Part shown: one piece after another, positions 20,466 through 27,758 of the stretch
How the letters are laid out: each line of letters starts with the position of its first letter
Numbering within the stretch: position 1 is the first letter of the stretch
Virus record (IMG/VR): IMGVR_UViG_3300031999_000131
Coordinates: 1 to 32,046 of that record
Length of the DNA stretch: 32,046 bases
Strand: one strand, 5' to 3'
Origin: a virus
Made by a program: the position numbers and the translations under genes
Notes under the pieces: model-generated
Seen by the model: only the letters and a program-made list of their open reading frames with translations
The model's database searches: none
What the model was told of the DNA's origin: nothing

Positions 20466-22921
20466 CCATGCCATATCCGAGCGAACATGCGGCCAGGGTG
20501 AGAGACCCGGACGAGTTCCAGCCAAACAGCTTCAGGAACAATACGCTGTCCGGGGGAGTGCGCATGATCCTGGGGCGATTGCGGGACGAGAGCACAATGA
20601 CGGTGCAGGCCTACAGGTTCCCGGCGGACTCATACAGCGTGGAAGAGGCCAAGGCGTGGCTGAAGGAGAACGACGTGAAGGACATCCTGTTCGAGGAAGC
20701 CACGGGAGAGGAGAAGGCTATGCGGGACATGCGGAACAGGAAAGCTCAGGACGAATTGAGCCTGTCGGACATCCAGAACATGATCTGGGAAGCATTGACC
20801 CCGAGCGAAGATCGTAAACCGTATGCCATGGATGTGGACGTTTATGAGGACTACATTACCTACAGGTTTGAGGGTAAGCGCTACATCCGCAATTTCGCCA
20901 TCATCGACGGGAAGCTCCAGTTGGGCGAGGCCGTGGAGGCCAAAGTGATAGTGCAGCCCATAGGCAGCGTGAAGGCGGTGGAGGATGGGGAGCAGTGGAT
21001 CATCGAGGGGTTCGGCGCTCCCTATTACGGGCCCGAGGCTGGAAAGGACCTGGTGGGAGAATACTTCAGCGCCAAGACGGACTTTGGGCTCGACTACTAC
21101 CCGAGCCGGCCGGTGGTCTTCCACCATGGGCTGACCGAGAAGGACCCCGAGGTGATTGGCCAGGAGCTCTCGGTGGAGGAACGCAAAGGTGGCAAATGGG
21201 TGCGGGTCCTCCTGGACAAGAGCAAGGCCCTGGCCAAGACGGCCTGGGAACTGGCGAAGAAGGGCAAGCTGTTCTACTCCAGTGGGGCCATCGCCCACCT
21301 GGTGAGGAAGGCCAAAGATGGACACCTGGATAAGTGGCCGGTGGCAGAGTGGAGCCTGACGCCACAACCGATCAACAACTACGCCGTCGCAACGGCGGCG
21401 GCGAAGGCGCGTTTCGAGGCTATAGGTATCGAGTTCGACGATGGAGCTTCCTCAGACGGTGGCCGAGAACCACCGGAGGAGCGGGGCGAGCGGATACCGC
21501 CAGTCAAAGGGACGCCCAAGAAGAAAACTGGAGGTATCAAGATGGGTGAGGAGATCACTCAAGAGCAACTGAGCACACTGGTCGCTGCAGCGGTGAAGTC
21601 TGCCCAAGATCAGGCGGCCGCTGCGGCCAAGGCGGAGGCTGAGGCCAAGGAACTGGAGCAGCTCCGCAAGGACATCCCCGCCCTGCAGAAGCAGGTCGAG
21701 GAGATGAAGGGCCAGATGAACCGGAAGGGCATCTTCCCGGAGCACGAGGGCGATCAGAACGTGACCGTGATCGGGACCTTCTGGGATAAACAGGCGCCGG
21801 CGGACCGCGAATTCGCAGCCATGATGCTACAGGGCGCGGGCAAACCCCTGTCCGACGAGCTGCGCATGTCCTTGAAGGGCGGCCTGGAAGAGGGCCTACC
21901 TGCGGCTGCGCCGTGGCTACGCATGGAGGGGCTATTGGACTCCCAGATGAAGGCCATCGCGCTCATGGACAAGACCGACACCGCCAACTGGGTGCCGTCG
22001 AACTATGAGCAGCGAGTATGGGACAGGTTGCGGCTGGAGAACAGGGCTGCGGCCCAGTTCACCAACATGGACCTGCCCACGGACAGCTACAACCTGCCGA
22101 CCGCGACTGCCGGGCCGACCGTGTACAAGGTCCCGGAGCAGACGGCGGGCACGCCGACCCTGGCCACCGGGATCATCACCAGCCAGATCACCGATGCGAA
22201 GGTCACGTTCGCTACCGGGAAGATGGGCTGCGCGGTGTGGTTCTCGGGCGAGTTGGACGAGGACGGGATCATCCCGCAGTTGCCTATCGTCAGGGACCAG
22301 ATGGCCAAGGCCATGGACGAGGGTGTGGAGGGCGTCCTGCTCAACGGTGACAAGACGACCGGGACCACGAGCATCACTGTGGCCACCGCCGCCACGACCG
22401 ATGCCTGCGTGATCGCCGATGGTCTGCGCCACTTCGGGCTGGTGACCCCGGGCACATTCAAGCGGGACTGCGGCGCGCTGGACATCGACGATGCCATTGC
22501 CATCCGCCAGTTGATGGGCAAGTATGGGATCAGGCCTTCCGATCTGGTCTGGTTCTGCGACTACAACACCATCTACAAGATCGTCGGCTTCGACGAGTTC
22601 ATGACCGTCGACAAGCTGGGATCGAAGGCGGTGGTGGTGGCCGGCGAAGTGGGAGAGTTGCTGGGATCCCCGCTGGTCGTCTCGGGAGAGATGAACAAGT
22701 ACGGGGTCGATGGCAAGTTCCATGCCACGCCGACCACGGGCATTCTGATGTGCGCGCACAAGCCGTCGTGGATCGTGGGTTGGCGCCGGAGGATCAAGTT
22801 CGGTGTGAACTACTACGATCATCTCGATGCGACCCGCGTGACGGCGCTGCTCCGCATGGACTTCCAGACGTTCGGAACGACCTACGGACATGCCTGCGTG
22901 GGCTATAACATCACCTTGTAA
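20462..22921 (+). CDS. Prohead protease - scaffold - major capsid fusion protein
   Basis: 819 residues in one frame. Residues about 45-125 resemble XkdF-like N-terminal regions (YSVEEAKAWLKENDVKDILF). Residues about 170-310 read as a prohead protease, with His221/His222 (PVVFHHG), Ser273/Ser274 (FYSSGAI) and WSLTPQPIN. Residues 361-425 are an Ala/Glu/Lys coiled coil as in scaffold or delta domains. The rest (about 430-819) is an HK97-fold capsid with LMDKTDTANWVPSNYEQRVW and a C-terminal DATRVTALLRMDFQTFG. An internal ATG at 21542 (Met361) has GGAGGT six bases upstream, so capsid plus scaffold may also be made alone. Separate genes are the norm; an in-frame fusion is rare. Confidence 0.9.
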   Translation: MTMPYPSEHAARVRDPDEFQPNSFRNNTLSGGVRMILGRLRDESTMTVQAYRFPADSYSVEEAKAWLKENDVKDILFEEATGEEKAMRDMRNRKAQDELSLSDIQNMIWEALTPSEDRKPYAMDVDVYEDYITYRFEGKRYIRNFAIIDGKLQLGEAVEAKVIVQPIGSVKAVEDGEQWIIEGFGAPYYGPEAGKDLVGEYFSAKTDFGLDYYPSRPVVFHHGLTEKDPEVIGQELSVEERKGGKWVRVLLDKSKALAKTAWELAKKGKLFYSSGAIAHLVRKAKDGHLDKWPVAEWSLTPQPINNYAVATAAAKARFEAIGIEFDDGASSDGGREPPEERGERIPPVKGTPKKKTGGIKMGEEITQEQLSTLVAAAVKSAQDQAAAAAKAEAEAKELEQLRKDIPALQKQVEEMKGQMNRKGIFPEHEGDQNVTVIGTFWDKQAPADREFAAMMLQGAGKPLSDELRMSLKGGLEEGLPAAAPWLRMEGLLDSQMKAIALMDKTDTANWVPSNYEQRVWDRLRLENRAAAQFTNMDLPTDSYNLPTATAGPTVYKVPEQTAGTPTLATGIITSQITDAKVTFATGKMGCAVWFSGELDEDGIIPQLPIVRDQMAKAMDEGVEGVLLNGDKTTGTTSITVATAATTDACVIADGLRHFGLVTPGTFKRDCGALDIDDAIAIRQLMGKYGIRPSDLVWFCDYNTIYKIVGFDEFMTVDKLGSKAVVVAGEVGELLGSPLVVSGEMNKYGVDGKFHATPTTGILMCAHKPSWIVGWRRRIKFGVNYYDHLDATRVTALLRMDFQTFGTTYGHACVGYNITL
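21530..21544 (+). promoter_or_regulatory. Internal ribosome site and start for the capsid part
   Basis: GGAGGT (21530-21535), six bases, then ATG (21542) in frame inside the fusion gene, exactly at the boundary between the protease part and the scaffold coiled coil. It would yield a 459-residue scaffold-capsid protein in excess over the full-length fusion. Confidence 0.7.
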
Positions 22922-22947
22922 GAGGGGTGATGGCGGTTGTGATGCTG

Positions 22948-22975
22948 GGGGGCGGGAGATTGCCGCCCCGCCCCC
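22948..22975 (+). promoter_or_regulatory. GC-rich hairpin after the capsid gene
   Basis: GGGGGCGGG (22948-22956) and CCCGCCCCC (22967-22975) form a nine-pair stem with a ten-base loop and no T-run. It is followed by CCATA and GGGAGG, the ribosome site of the next gene. A similar hairpin-CCATA-GGGAGG unit lies at 23560-23590. It may shield the capsid mRNA end or tune expression between neighbours. Confidence 0.55.
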
Positions 22976-22997
22976 GGTCTCCATAGGGAGGTGAGCA

Positions 22998-23546
22998 ATG
23001 GCATACGAAAGAATCGGTCTGAAGACGACGAAGAGGATCGTCCAGAACCTCAATCTCGATCCGGTGACCGGCGAACAGCATGGCACGGACCTGGACGTGG
23101 CAGGCAAGTTGAGTTCCGGCGACTCATTGGTGGGGCTGAACGTGACGGTCACGCCGACCGGGACGGCGGGGACGTGGGTCAGTGGGATCTACGCGAAGGT
23201 GACGCAGGGAAACACGAAGGCGGTCAACGGCTACATCAGCGGGGCCGAGCTGGAGGTCATCAACACCGCGAACAACGTGTCGGACAACTTCGTGCTGGTG
23301 CTGAACTCGAACAGCAGCGGGAACCAGAGGGGTCAGCACGAGTCCTACATTGCGCTGCGGAGCTACGGTACAAAGGCGGCCAACAGCTTCATCTGGATCG
23401 AGGACCAGACCATCGGGGCCGACAACGACGTGACTTCGCTGATTGCCGCAAACAACCCGACGGCAGCCACGCATACCATTCGCATCATCGTTGATGACAC
23501 GGCGTACTACTTGATGGTTTGCGCCGCGGCCAGCCTGGGTGCCTAG
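22998..23546 (+). CDS. Hypothetical head protein, 182 residues (possible decoration protein)
   Basis: Not recognised with certainty. Beta-rich, Gly/Asn/Thr-rich sequence without Cys until the end (VCAAASLGA), lying directly after the capsid gene, where head decoration or stabilising proteins are often encoded. The start has a strong GGGAGGTGAG. There is no signal peptide. The pattern SGDSLVGLNVTVTPTGTAGT and ISGAELEVINTANNVSDN suggests a beta-sandwich. The decoration role comes from position only. Confidence 0.7.
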   Translation: MAYERIGLKTTKRIVQNLNLDPVTGEQHGTDLDVAGKLSSGDSLVGLNVTVTPTGTAGTWVSGIYAKVTQGNTKAVNGYISGAELEVINTANNVSDNFVLVLNSNSSGNQRGQHESYIALRSYGTKAANSFIWIEDQTIGADNDVTSLIAANNPTAATHTIRIIVDDTAYYLMVCAAASLGA

Positions 23547-23559
23547 CAAATGAGGGGGC

Positions 23560-23576
23560 GGGGGGACCTGCCCCCC
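23560..23576 (+). promoter_or_regulatory. GC-rich hairpin, second copy of the head-gene spacer unit
   Basis: GGGGGG-ACCTG-CCCCCC (23560-23576), then TCCATA and GGGAGG before the ATG at 23596. It has the same design as 22948-22975: hairpin, CCATA, GGGAGG, start. Confidence 0.5.
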
Positions 23577-23595
23577 TCCATACAGGGAGGAAGAG

Positions 23596-23916
23596 ATGGA
23601 GCTGACGACGAAGCAACGGGTGATCCTGCTCAGTCTGGTCTCGGGGCTGCGAGGCCATGAGGTAGAGTTGCTGGCGCTGCGGGAACTCCGCGACAAGTTG
23701 GGTTTCCCGGAGGAAGAGCACACGCGGCTGGAGATGAAGCACGACGATGAAGGCAACATTACATGGAATCCGGAGATGGATGCGCCGAAGGAGATAGAGT
23801 TTGGCGAGGTGGGCCAGCACCTGATCTTGAGACAATTGCACAGGCTCGAGAGAGAAGGCGAGTTGGAGGATATGCACCTGGAGATCCTCCATCTCTTCCC
23901 ATGGACGGAGCGGTAA
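23596..23916 (+). CDS. Hypothetical late protein, 106 residues
   Basis: Not recognised. It is highly charged and helical: TTKQRVILLSLVSGLRGHEV at the start, an acidic middle (KHDDEGNITW), and heptad-like HLILRQLHRLEREGELEDMH near the end, so a small oligomer is possible. A strong GGGAGGAAGAG precedes the ATG. It lies among head genes and is presumably a virion or assembly protein. Confidence 0.65.
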   Translation: MELTTKQRVILLSLVSGLRGHEVELLALRELRDKLGFPEEEHTRLEMKHDDEGNITWNPEMDAPKEIEFGEVGQHLILRQLHRLEREGELEDMHLEILHLFPWTER

Positions 23917-23929
23917 GCGGAGGGTGGTG

Positions 23930-24127
23930 ATGGCACACAAGATATTCGTCTTTCCGTACAAGGGGGAAATCCGTGCGGGCATGACCGTCCTGATCCATGA
24001 GGATCATCTGGCGGAATGGGCGCCGGAAGTGGAGCGAGGGAGGGCCATAGAAGAGAGCAATATCCGCGCGGCGAATGCCCTGGCAGCCAAGATCAGGGGT
24101 GGGAAGTTCGTGTTCGGTGACAAGTAG
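23930..24127 (+). CDS. Small head-region protein, 65 residues (paralogue 1)
   Basis: Function unknown. The ATG at 23930 follows GGAGGG with good spacing. The C-terminal 50 residues align with those of the next gene: G-x(4)-G-x(2)-V, a D/EH/EEF/L-A-x-W core, an ER dipeptide, a shared A-x-AL-A-x-I stretch and a final G-x-FV. The two look like a tandem duplication. The lack of Cys or membrane spans and the position among head genes suggest a structural or assembly role. Confidence 0.65.
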   Translation: MAHKIFVFPYKGEIRAGMTVLIHEDHLAEWAPEVERGRAIEESNIRAANALAAKIRGGKFVFGDK

Positions 24128-24133
24128 GAGGGA

Positions 24134-24508
24134 ATGGTGGCGAAGAAAAAGAGCAAGCCTATCGTAGAACCGGCGCCTGTGGACGAGGAGCTGTTCGAGG
24201 AAGCAGAGCCGGAGGAGCTGAAGCCGGACGTGCCCAGCAAGCCGAGGATGATCTTCGTGGCGATCTACCCGACGGAACATGAGGGCAGGAAGGTTCAGCC
24301 TGGGGAGATCGTCCACGTGGGCGAGGAGGAGTTCGCCGGCTGGAGCAGGGACCTGGAGAGGTCCCAGGCGAGGATGGTGATGACCCTGGAGGATGCCGAG
24401 GCCTTGAGCGCATCGATCCTGGATGGCTCGTTTGTGCTCAGCCCGGAGGTCTCACAGACGCCGCATTCGATGGCTCATGGCGGGTTCGGCACGCCCAAGG
24501 AGAAGTAG
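24134..24508 (+). CDS. Small head-region protein, 124 residues (paralogue 2)
   Basis: Function unknown. It has a Lys-rich start, then an acidic, Pro/Glu-rich stretch (about 10-36), then a domain (about 38-103) similar to the preceding gene, and a Gly/His/Ser tail. The similarity is seen in VQPGEIVHVGEEEFAGWSRD against RAGMTVLIHEDHLAEWAPEV, and in ALSASILDGSFV against ALAAKIRGGKFV. It begins six bases after the previous stop with TAGGAGGGA. The pair probably arose by duplication followed by addition of an N-terminal extension here. Confidence 0.65.
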   Translation: MVAKKKSKPIVEPAPVDEELFEEAEPEELKPDVPSKPRMIFVAIYPTEHEGRKVQPGEIVHVGEEEFAGWSRDLERSQARMVMTLEDAEALSASILDGSFVLSPEVSQTPHSMAHGGFGTPKEK

Positions 24509-24515
24509 GCGAGCA

Positions 24516-25739
24516 ATGAACGTGCTCCTGCTGACCATCGATGCGCTGCGCAGGGACCGCTGCCTGAAGGTGATGAGGCGGTTCCAGAAGTGGGCGCAGA
24601 AGGAGGCAGTGTTCTTCGCCAATCACTACAGCGTGGCCCACTGCTCCGATCCCAACTACCTGAGCATGCTGAGCGGGATCCACCCGGACGACCATGGGGT
24701 GCTGGCGCAGATCTTGCAAGCCAAGGAGGACGAGGCCTGGCCCGGCTATCCGGCCTTCCCGAGCGTGGCGGTATGGCTGAAGAAGTATTTCGGGCACAAG
24801 TGCGGGGGCTGGACGGCCACCTACCCGCGATTCTACTACTATGGTTTCGACGAGGTCAGCCCGATGGGGCGCAACGTGAAGACCTTGCCGGGCTGGGTGG
24901 GGCTGAAGGAGTTCACCGAGCGCGCGGTAACGGAGGGGCGGCCCTGGTACTTCTTCGTGAGGACCATGGATTGCCACGGGCCCTACATGCACTGGAACGC
25001 CAGGAAGGGCGAGCACCGGGCGGGGTCGTACAATAAGGCGGTGAAGTGGACGGACGAGCTCGTCGGCGATCTACTGGAGTACGTGATGGAGGAGCATCCC
25101 AACACGCTGATCGTGTTCTGCTCGGACCACGGGGAGCTGCTGGGCGAGCACGGGATGACGCAGCACTTCAGCACGCTCTACCAGGAGCTGATCCACCCGC
25201 CGATGTACCTCTACTGGCCGGGGTGCCCGGGCGGGAAGGTGGTGGAGGAGTTCACGCAGCACATCGATGTCTTCCCGACGATCTTGGACCTCTTCGGCGT
25301 AGAGGGGGAGGCGCTGGTGGAGATGCTGGCGGGGATGGATGGGCTGCCCATGACCTGGGCGATGGAGGGCCAGAGGCTCAGGGAGCGCATGACCTTCGTG
25401 GGTGAGGGGGTGTATTCGCAATCATACCAGCAGCACCGGGCGCTGATCGAGTGGCCCTGGAAGTACATCGCCACGGCGCACATTGAGGAGGGGCCGAAGT
25501 TCGAGCTGTTCAACCTGGAGGAGGACCCACAAGAGCGGAGGAACCTGGCCCGGGAGGACCCGGAGCGGACGCTGAAGATGGCGCACACGCTGGCGGGCAC
25601 GCACTGGAGGGAGACGAACTTCGTCAGGCCGGACACGGCGGAGGCCTGGGAGCACCAGTATCGAGAGGTACTGGGCGTCACGAAAGAGGAAGCGGCGGTA
25701 GTGGTGGACCGCCTGCGGGCGTTGGGATACGCGGATTGA
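24516..25739 (+). CDS. Sulfatase-superfamily hydrolase inside the head operon
   Basis: 407 residues, alkaline-phosphatase/sulfatase fold. The start at 24516 begins MNVLLLTIDALRRD with the metal Asp9. Other metal and active-site motifs: MDCHGPY (His154), SDHGELLGEHG (Asp204, His205), and HIDVFPTILDL and LFNLEEDPQERRNL, all typical. The nucleophile region reads HCSDPNYLSMLSG (Cys43, Ser44): the sulfatase motif C/S-x-P-x-R is altered, with Tyr48 in place of Arg, so formylglycine formation is doubtful and a Ser or Cys nucleophile is possible. No signal peptide is present. Its place among head genes suggests a virion-borne or lysis-time enzyme acting on sulfated or phosphorylated surface polymers; substrate unknown. 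Confidence 0.9.
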   Translation: MNVLLLTIDALRRDRCLKVMRRFQKWAQKEAVFFANHYSVAHCSDPNYLSMLSGIHPDDHGVLAQILQAKEDEAWPGYPAFPSVAVWLKKYFGHKCGGWTATYPRFYYYGFDEVSPMGRNVKTLPGWVGLKEFTERAVTEGRPWYFFVRTMDCHGPYMHWNARKGEHRAGSYNKAVKWTDELVGDLLEYVMEEHPNTLIVFCSDHGELLGEHGMTQHFSTLYQELIHPPMYLYWPGCPGGKVVEEFTQHIDVFPTILDLFGVEGEALVEMLAGMDGLPMTWAMEGQRLRERMTFVGEGVYSQSYQQHRALIEWPWKYIATAHIEEGPKFELFNLEEDPQERRNLAREDPERTLKMAHTLAGTHWRETNFVRPDTAEAWEHQYREVLGVTKEEAAVVVDRLRALGYAD

Positions 25740-25775
25740 TGCCGAGCTGGTGCTCGGCGATCCCAGGAGGGGAAC

Positions 25776-26069
25776 ATGGCGATCATGAACACAGAGAAGA
25801 AGAGCGGCACTGCACATGCAATCTTTGGGACGGGGGCGGGGCATCTGATCAGTGCCGGGATCTGCGGGGGCGCCGATGCCGCCACATTGATCGTCTATGA
25901 CAACACGTCGGCGGCTGGCACGGTGATCTGCAAATTGGGAGTGGGCATCGGGTTGTCGGCGACGTTCACGCCGGCGGTGCCGATTGCCTTCGGCACGGGG
26001 CTGTATTTCGAGCTGACCGGCACCACGCCCGTGATCTTTGGGGCCTGGATAGGACCCAAGGCGGCATAG
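25776..26069 (+). CDS. Small beta-rich late protein, 97 residues
   Basis: Hydrophobic, Gly/Ala/Thr-rich beta protein: GHLISAGICGGADAATLIVY, DNTSAAGTVICKL, LSATFTPAVPIAFGTGLYFE. I have seen this pattern in small phage virion proteins of unknown detail, often near neck or fibre genes. It is not a membrane protein, since the hydrophobic stretches are short and broken by polar residues. The start follows CCAGGAGGGGAAC. A role as a head or neck ornament is a guess from position. Confidence 0.65.
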   Translation: MAIMNTEKKSGTAHAIFGTGAGHLISAGICGGADAATLIVYDNTSAAGTVICKLGVGIGLSATFTPAVPIAFGTGLYFELTGTTPVIFGAWIGPKAA

Positions 26070-26094
26070 TGAATCCTTCGATGAGGGACTCAGG

Positions 26095-26904
26095 ATGAAC
26101 GAGTACGCGCAGATCAGCCACTTCAAGGCCTACCCGGACGCGGTGATCACGGGGACGGGCGACGATACCCTGATCAAGGAGTTCCTTACGGATGCCTCGC
26201 GGCTCATCGACGAGGAGACCAGGCGCTTTTACTACGAGAGGCTCCAGACCAGGAAGTTCGACTGCCCGGCCAGCCCATATCGCGATCTGATGTTCGACTG
26301 GACATTGCTCTCTTTGAGCACGCTGACCAACGGGAACGCAGTACCCATCGCTGCCGGGGACTACTTCCTGTACCCGGATCCCAACACGCCGCCCTTCATG
26401 TGGCTGGAGCTGGACAAATCCTCGGGCATAGCCTGGGAGTACAGCGATACGCCGCAGCAGGCGATCCAGGTGGTGGGGCTGTGGGGCTGGCACGAGGAGT
26501 ACAGCCAGGCCTGGGGGAGCAGCGGCGATACCACGGAGGACAACCCACTAACGGCTGTGGCGACCACGATCAATGTGAACGTGGGGACCAACTTCGAGGC
26601 GCAGCAGATGCTGAAGATCGAAAGTGAACAGGTGTACGTGGTTTCGGTGGCCCTGAATGCGCTGACCGTGATCAGGGCCTGCAACGGGACCACGGCCGCG
26701 GCGCATCTCCAGAACACAGTGATCACCATCTGGCGGGCTCAGTCGAACGTGAAGCGGCTGACGATGAGGATCGCGCATTGGTTCTGGGGGCAGAGGGCCG
26801 GGCACTTCGGGAAGACGGGGCATACGGAACTGGGCATCGTGGAGATCCCGGAGGAGTTGCCCCTGGATGTGCAGCGGCAACTCAGGCGGCTGAGGCGGAT
26901 CTGA
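26095..26904 (+). CDS. Head-tail connector (HK97 gp6-like) with inserted beta domain
   Basis: 269 residues. The N-terminal part (LIKEFLTDASRLIDEETRRF) and the C-terminal part (VKRLTMRIAHWFWGQRAGHF) are the helices expected of a gp6-type connector that sits under the portal. Between them, about residues 145-215, is a separate beta domain, NPLTAVATTINVNVGTNFEA then LKIESEQVYVVSV and RACNGTTAAAHLQ. The same repeated-looking module is known from other phage structural proteins. The usual connector is about 100 residues, so this one is enlarged. It overlaps the next gene by one base. Confidence 0.78.
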   Translation: MNEYAQISHFKAYPDAVITGTGDDTLIKEFLTDASRLIDEETRRFYYERLQTRKFDCPASPYRDLMFDWTLLSLSTLTNGNAVPIAAGDYFLYPDPNTPPFMWLELDKSSGIAWEYSDTPQQAIQVVGLWGWHEEYSQAWGSSGDTTEDNPLTAVATTINVNVGTNFEAQQMLKIESEQVYVVSVALNALTVIRACNGTTAAAHLQNTVITIWRAQSNVKRLTMRIAHWFWGQRAGHFGKTGHTELGIVEIPEELPLDVQRQLRRLRRI

Positions 26905-27320
26905 TGGCCACCAAGGATGCGATGTCCATGGACTTGAGCGAGCTCGAGGACCTGCAGCGGGACATGGAGGATGCGGTCAAGAAGCTGCCGGAGATCACCG
27001 AGAAGCACATGGGCCGGGCCACCCTGATCGTGGAGCGGCAGGCGAAGATCCGGGCAACCACGTACCCCAGAGTGAGGACGGGGCGGCTGCGGGCGGACAT
27101 CCAGCCAGAGGTGAAGAGCCTGGGTGGTGAGGTCGTGGGGATGGTGGGGAACACCGTCTTCTACGCACCATACCAGGAGCTGGGGACGAGATACATCGAG
27201 CCGCGCGCGTACCTGCAGGGGGCACTGGCGGACAAGGAAGACGAGGTGCTGAAGGAGCTCGATGGGGTGCTGGAAGAGGTGGAGACGATGATCGAGACCG
27301 GCGGTGAATCATGGCTATAG
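26904..27320 (+). CDS. HK97 gp10-like head-tail joining protein
   Basis: 138 residues from the ATG at 26904, sharing a base with the connector stop. It has a helical N-terminus (LSELEDLQRDMEDAVKKLPE), then the family pattern YPRVRTGRLRADIQPEV and VFYAPYQELGTRYIEPRAYL, where TGxLRxSI...YAxxxExGT...ARPFL is typical of gp10-like neck proteins. The order connector, gp10-like, tail completion, tail tube is standard. A longer in-frame reading upstream overlaps the connector gene and is not used. Confidence 0.88.
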   Translation: MATKDAMSMDLSELEDLQRDMEDAVKKLPEITEKHMGRATLIVERQAKIRATTYPRVRTGRLRADIQPEVKSLGGEVVGMVGNTVFYAPYQELGTRYIEPRAYLQGALADKEDEVLKELDGVLEEVETMIETGGESWL

Positions 27321-27730
27321 AGGCGATCATCACTGCGCTGACGGCACTGGAGGCGGCGATCGCGGGCGTGGTGAAGGCCCACGATAACGTGCCCGGGGGC
27401 CTGAACGAGCTGCCGGCCTTCGTCAACTATCCCAAGAGCGGGCGTCTGCACTTCTCGGCCTCCGGCGGCGGGCAGAGCGACCACACCATCGTCTGCGAAC
27501 TCAGGTACTCCAAGGCGATCAGCGGAGAGGCGGACAAGAAACTGCGGCCCTTCATCAAGCTGTTCCGGGATAAACTGGCGGCCAACCTGACCATCAGCGG
27601 GACCGTGGACACGGTCAATGACATCCGGTACGACTATGGGATATTGCCTCCGATCGGAGGAGAGGAGCACATGGGGGTGCGCTTCGAGGTGGACGTGAAG
27701 GAGACGGAAGCGATCACGGTGAGCGCATGA
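27311..27730 (+). CDS. Probable tail completion / tail terminator protein
   Basis: 139 residues, overlapping the gp10-like gene by 10 bases. It has an initial helix (IEAIITALTALEAAIAGVVK), then beta strands with HTIVCELRYSK and GVRFEVDVKETEAI, the usual alternation of tail terminators that cap the tail tube. The name is mainly by position just before the tail tube gene. Its stop is followed at once by the 16-base palindrome. Confidence 0.65.
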   Translation: MAIEAIITALTALEAAIAGVVKAHDNVPGGLNELPAFVNYPKSGRLHFSASGGGQSDHTIVCELRYSKAISGEADKKLRPFIKLFRDKLAANLTISGTVDTVNDIRYDYGILPPIGGEEHMGVRFEVDVKETEAITVSA

Positions 27731-27746
27731 TACCGAGCGCTCGGTA
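27731..27746. promoter_or_regulatory. 16-base palindrome, second exact copy, before the tail tube gene
   Basis: TACCGAGCGCTCGGTA fills most of the 28-base gap between the tail completion gene and the tail tube gene, directly before the ribosome site GAGGAGG. It is identical to 1682-1697. A related 18-base palindrome within a gene (20032-20049) is probably a codon coincidence. Confidence 0.6.
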
Positions 27747-27758
27747 GAGGAGGACATC

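Noticed and set aside
21932-23152. Antisense reading (406 codons) opposite the capsid gene
   Set aside because: Same reasoning: a shadow of a strongly supported capsid gene.
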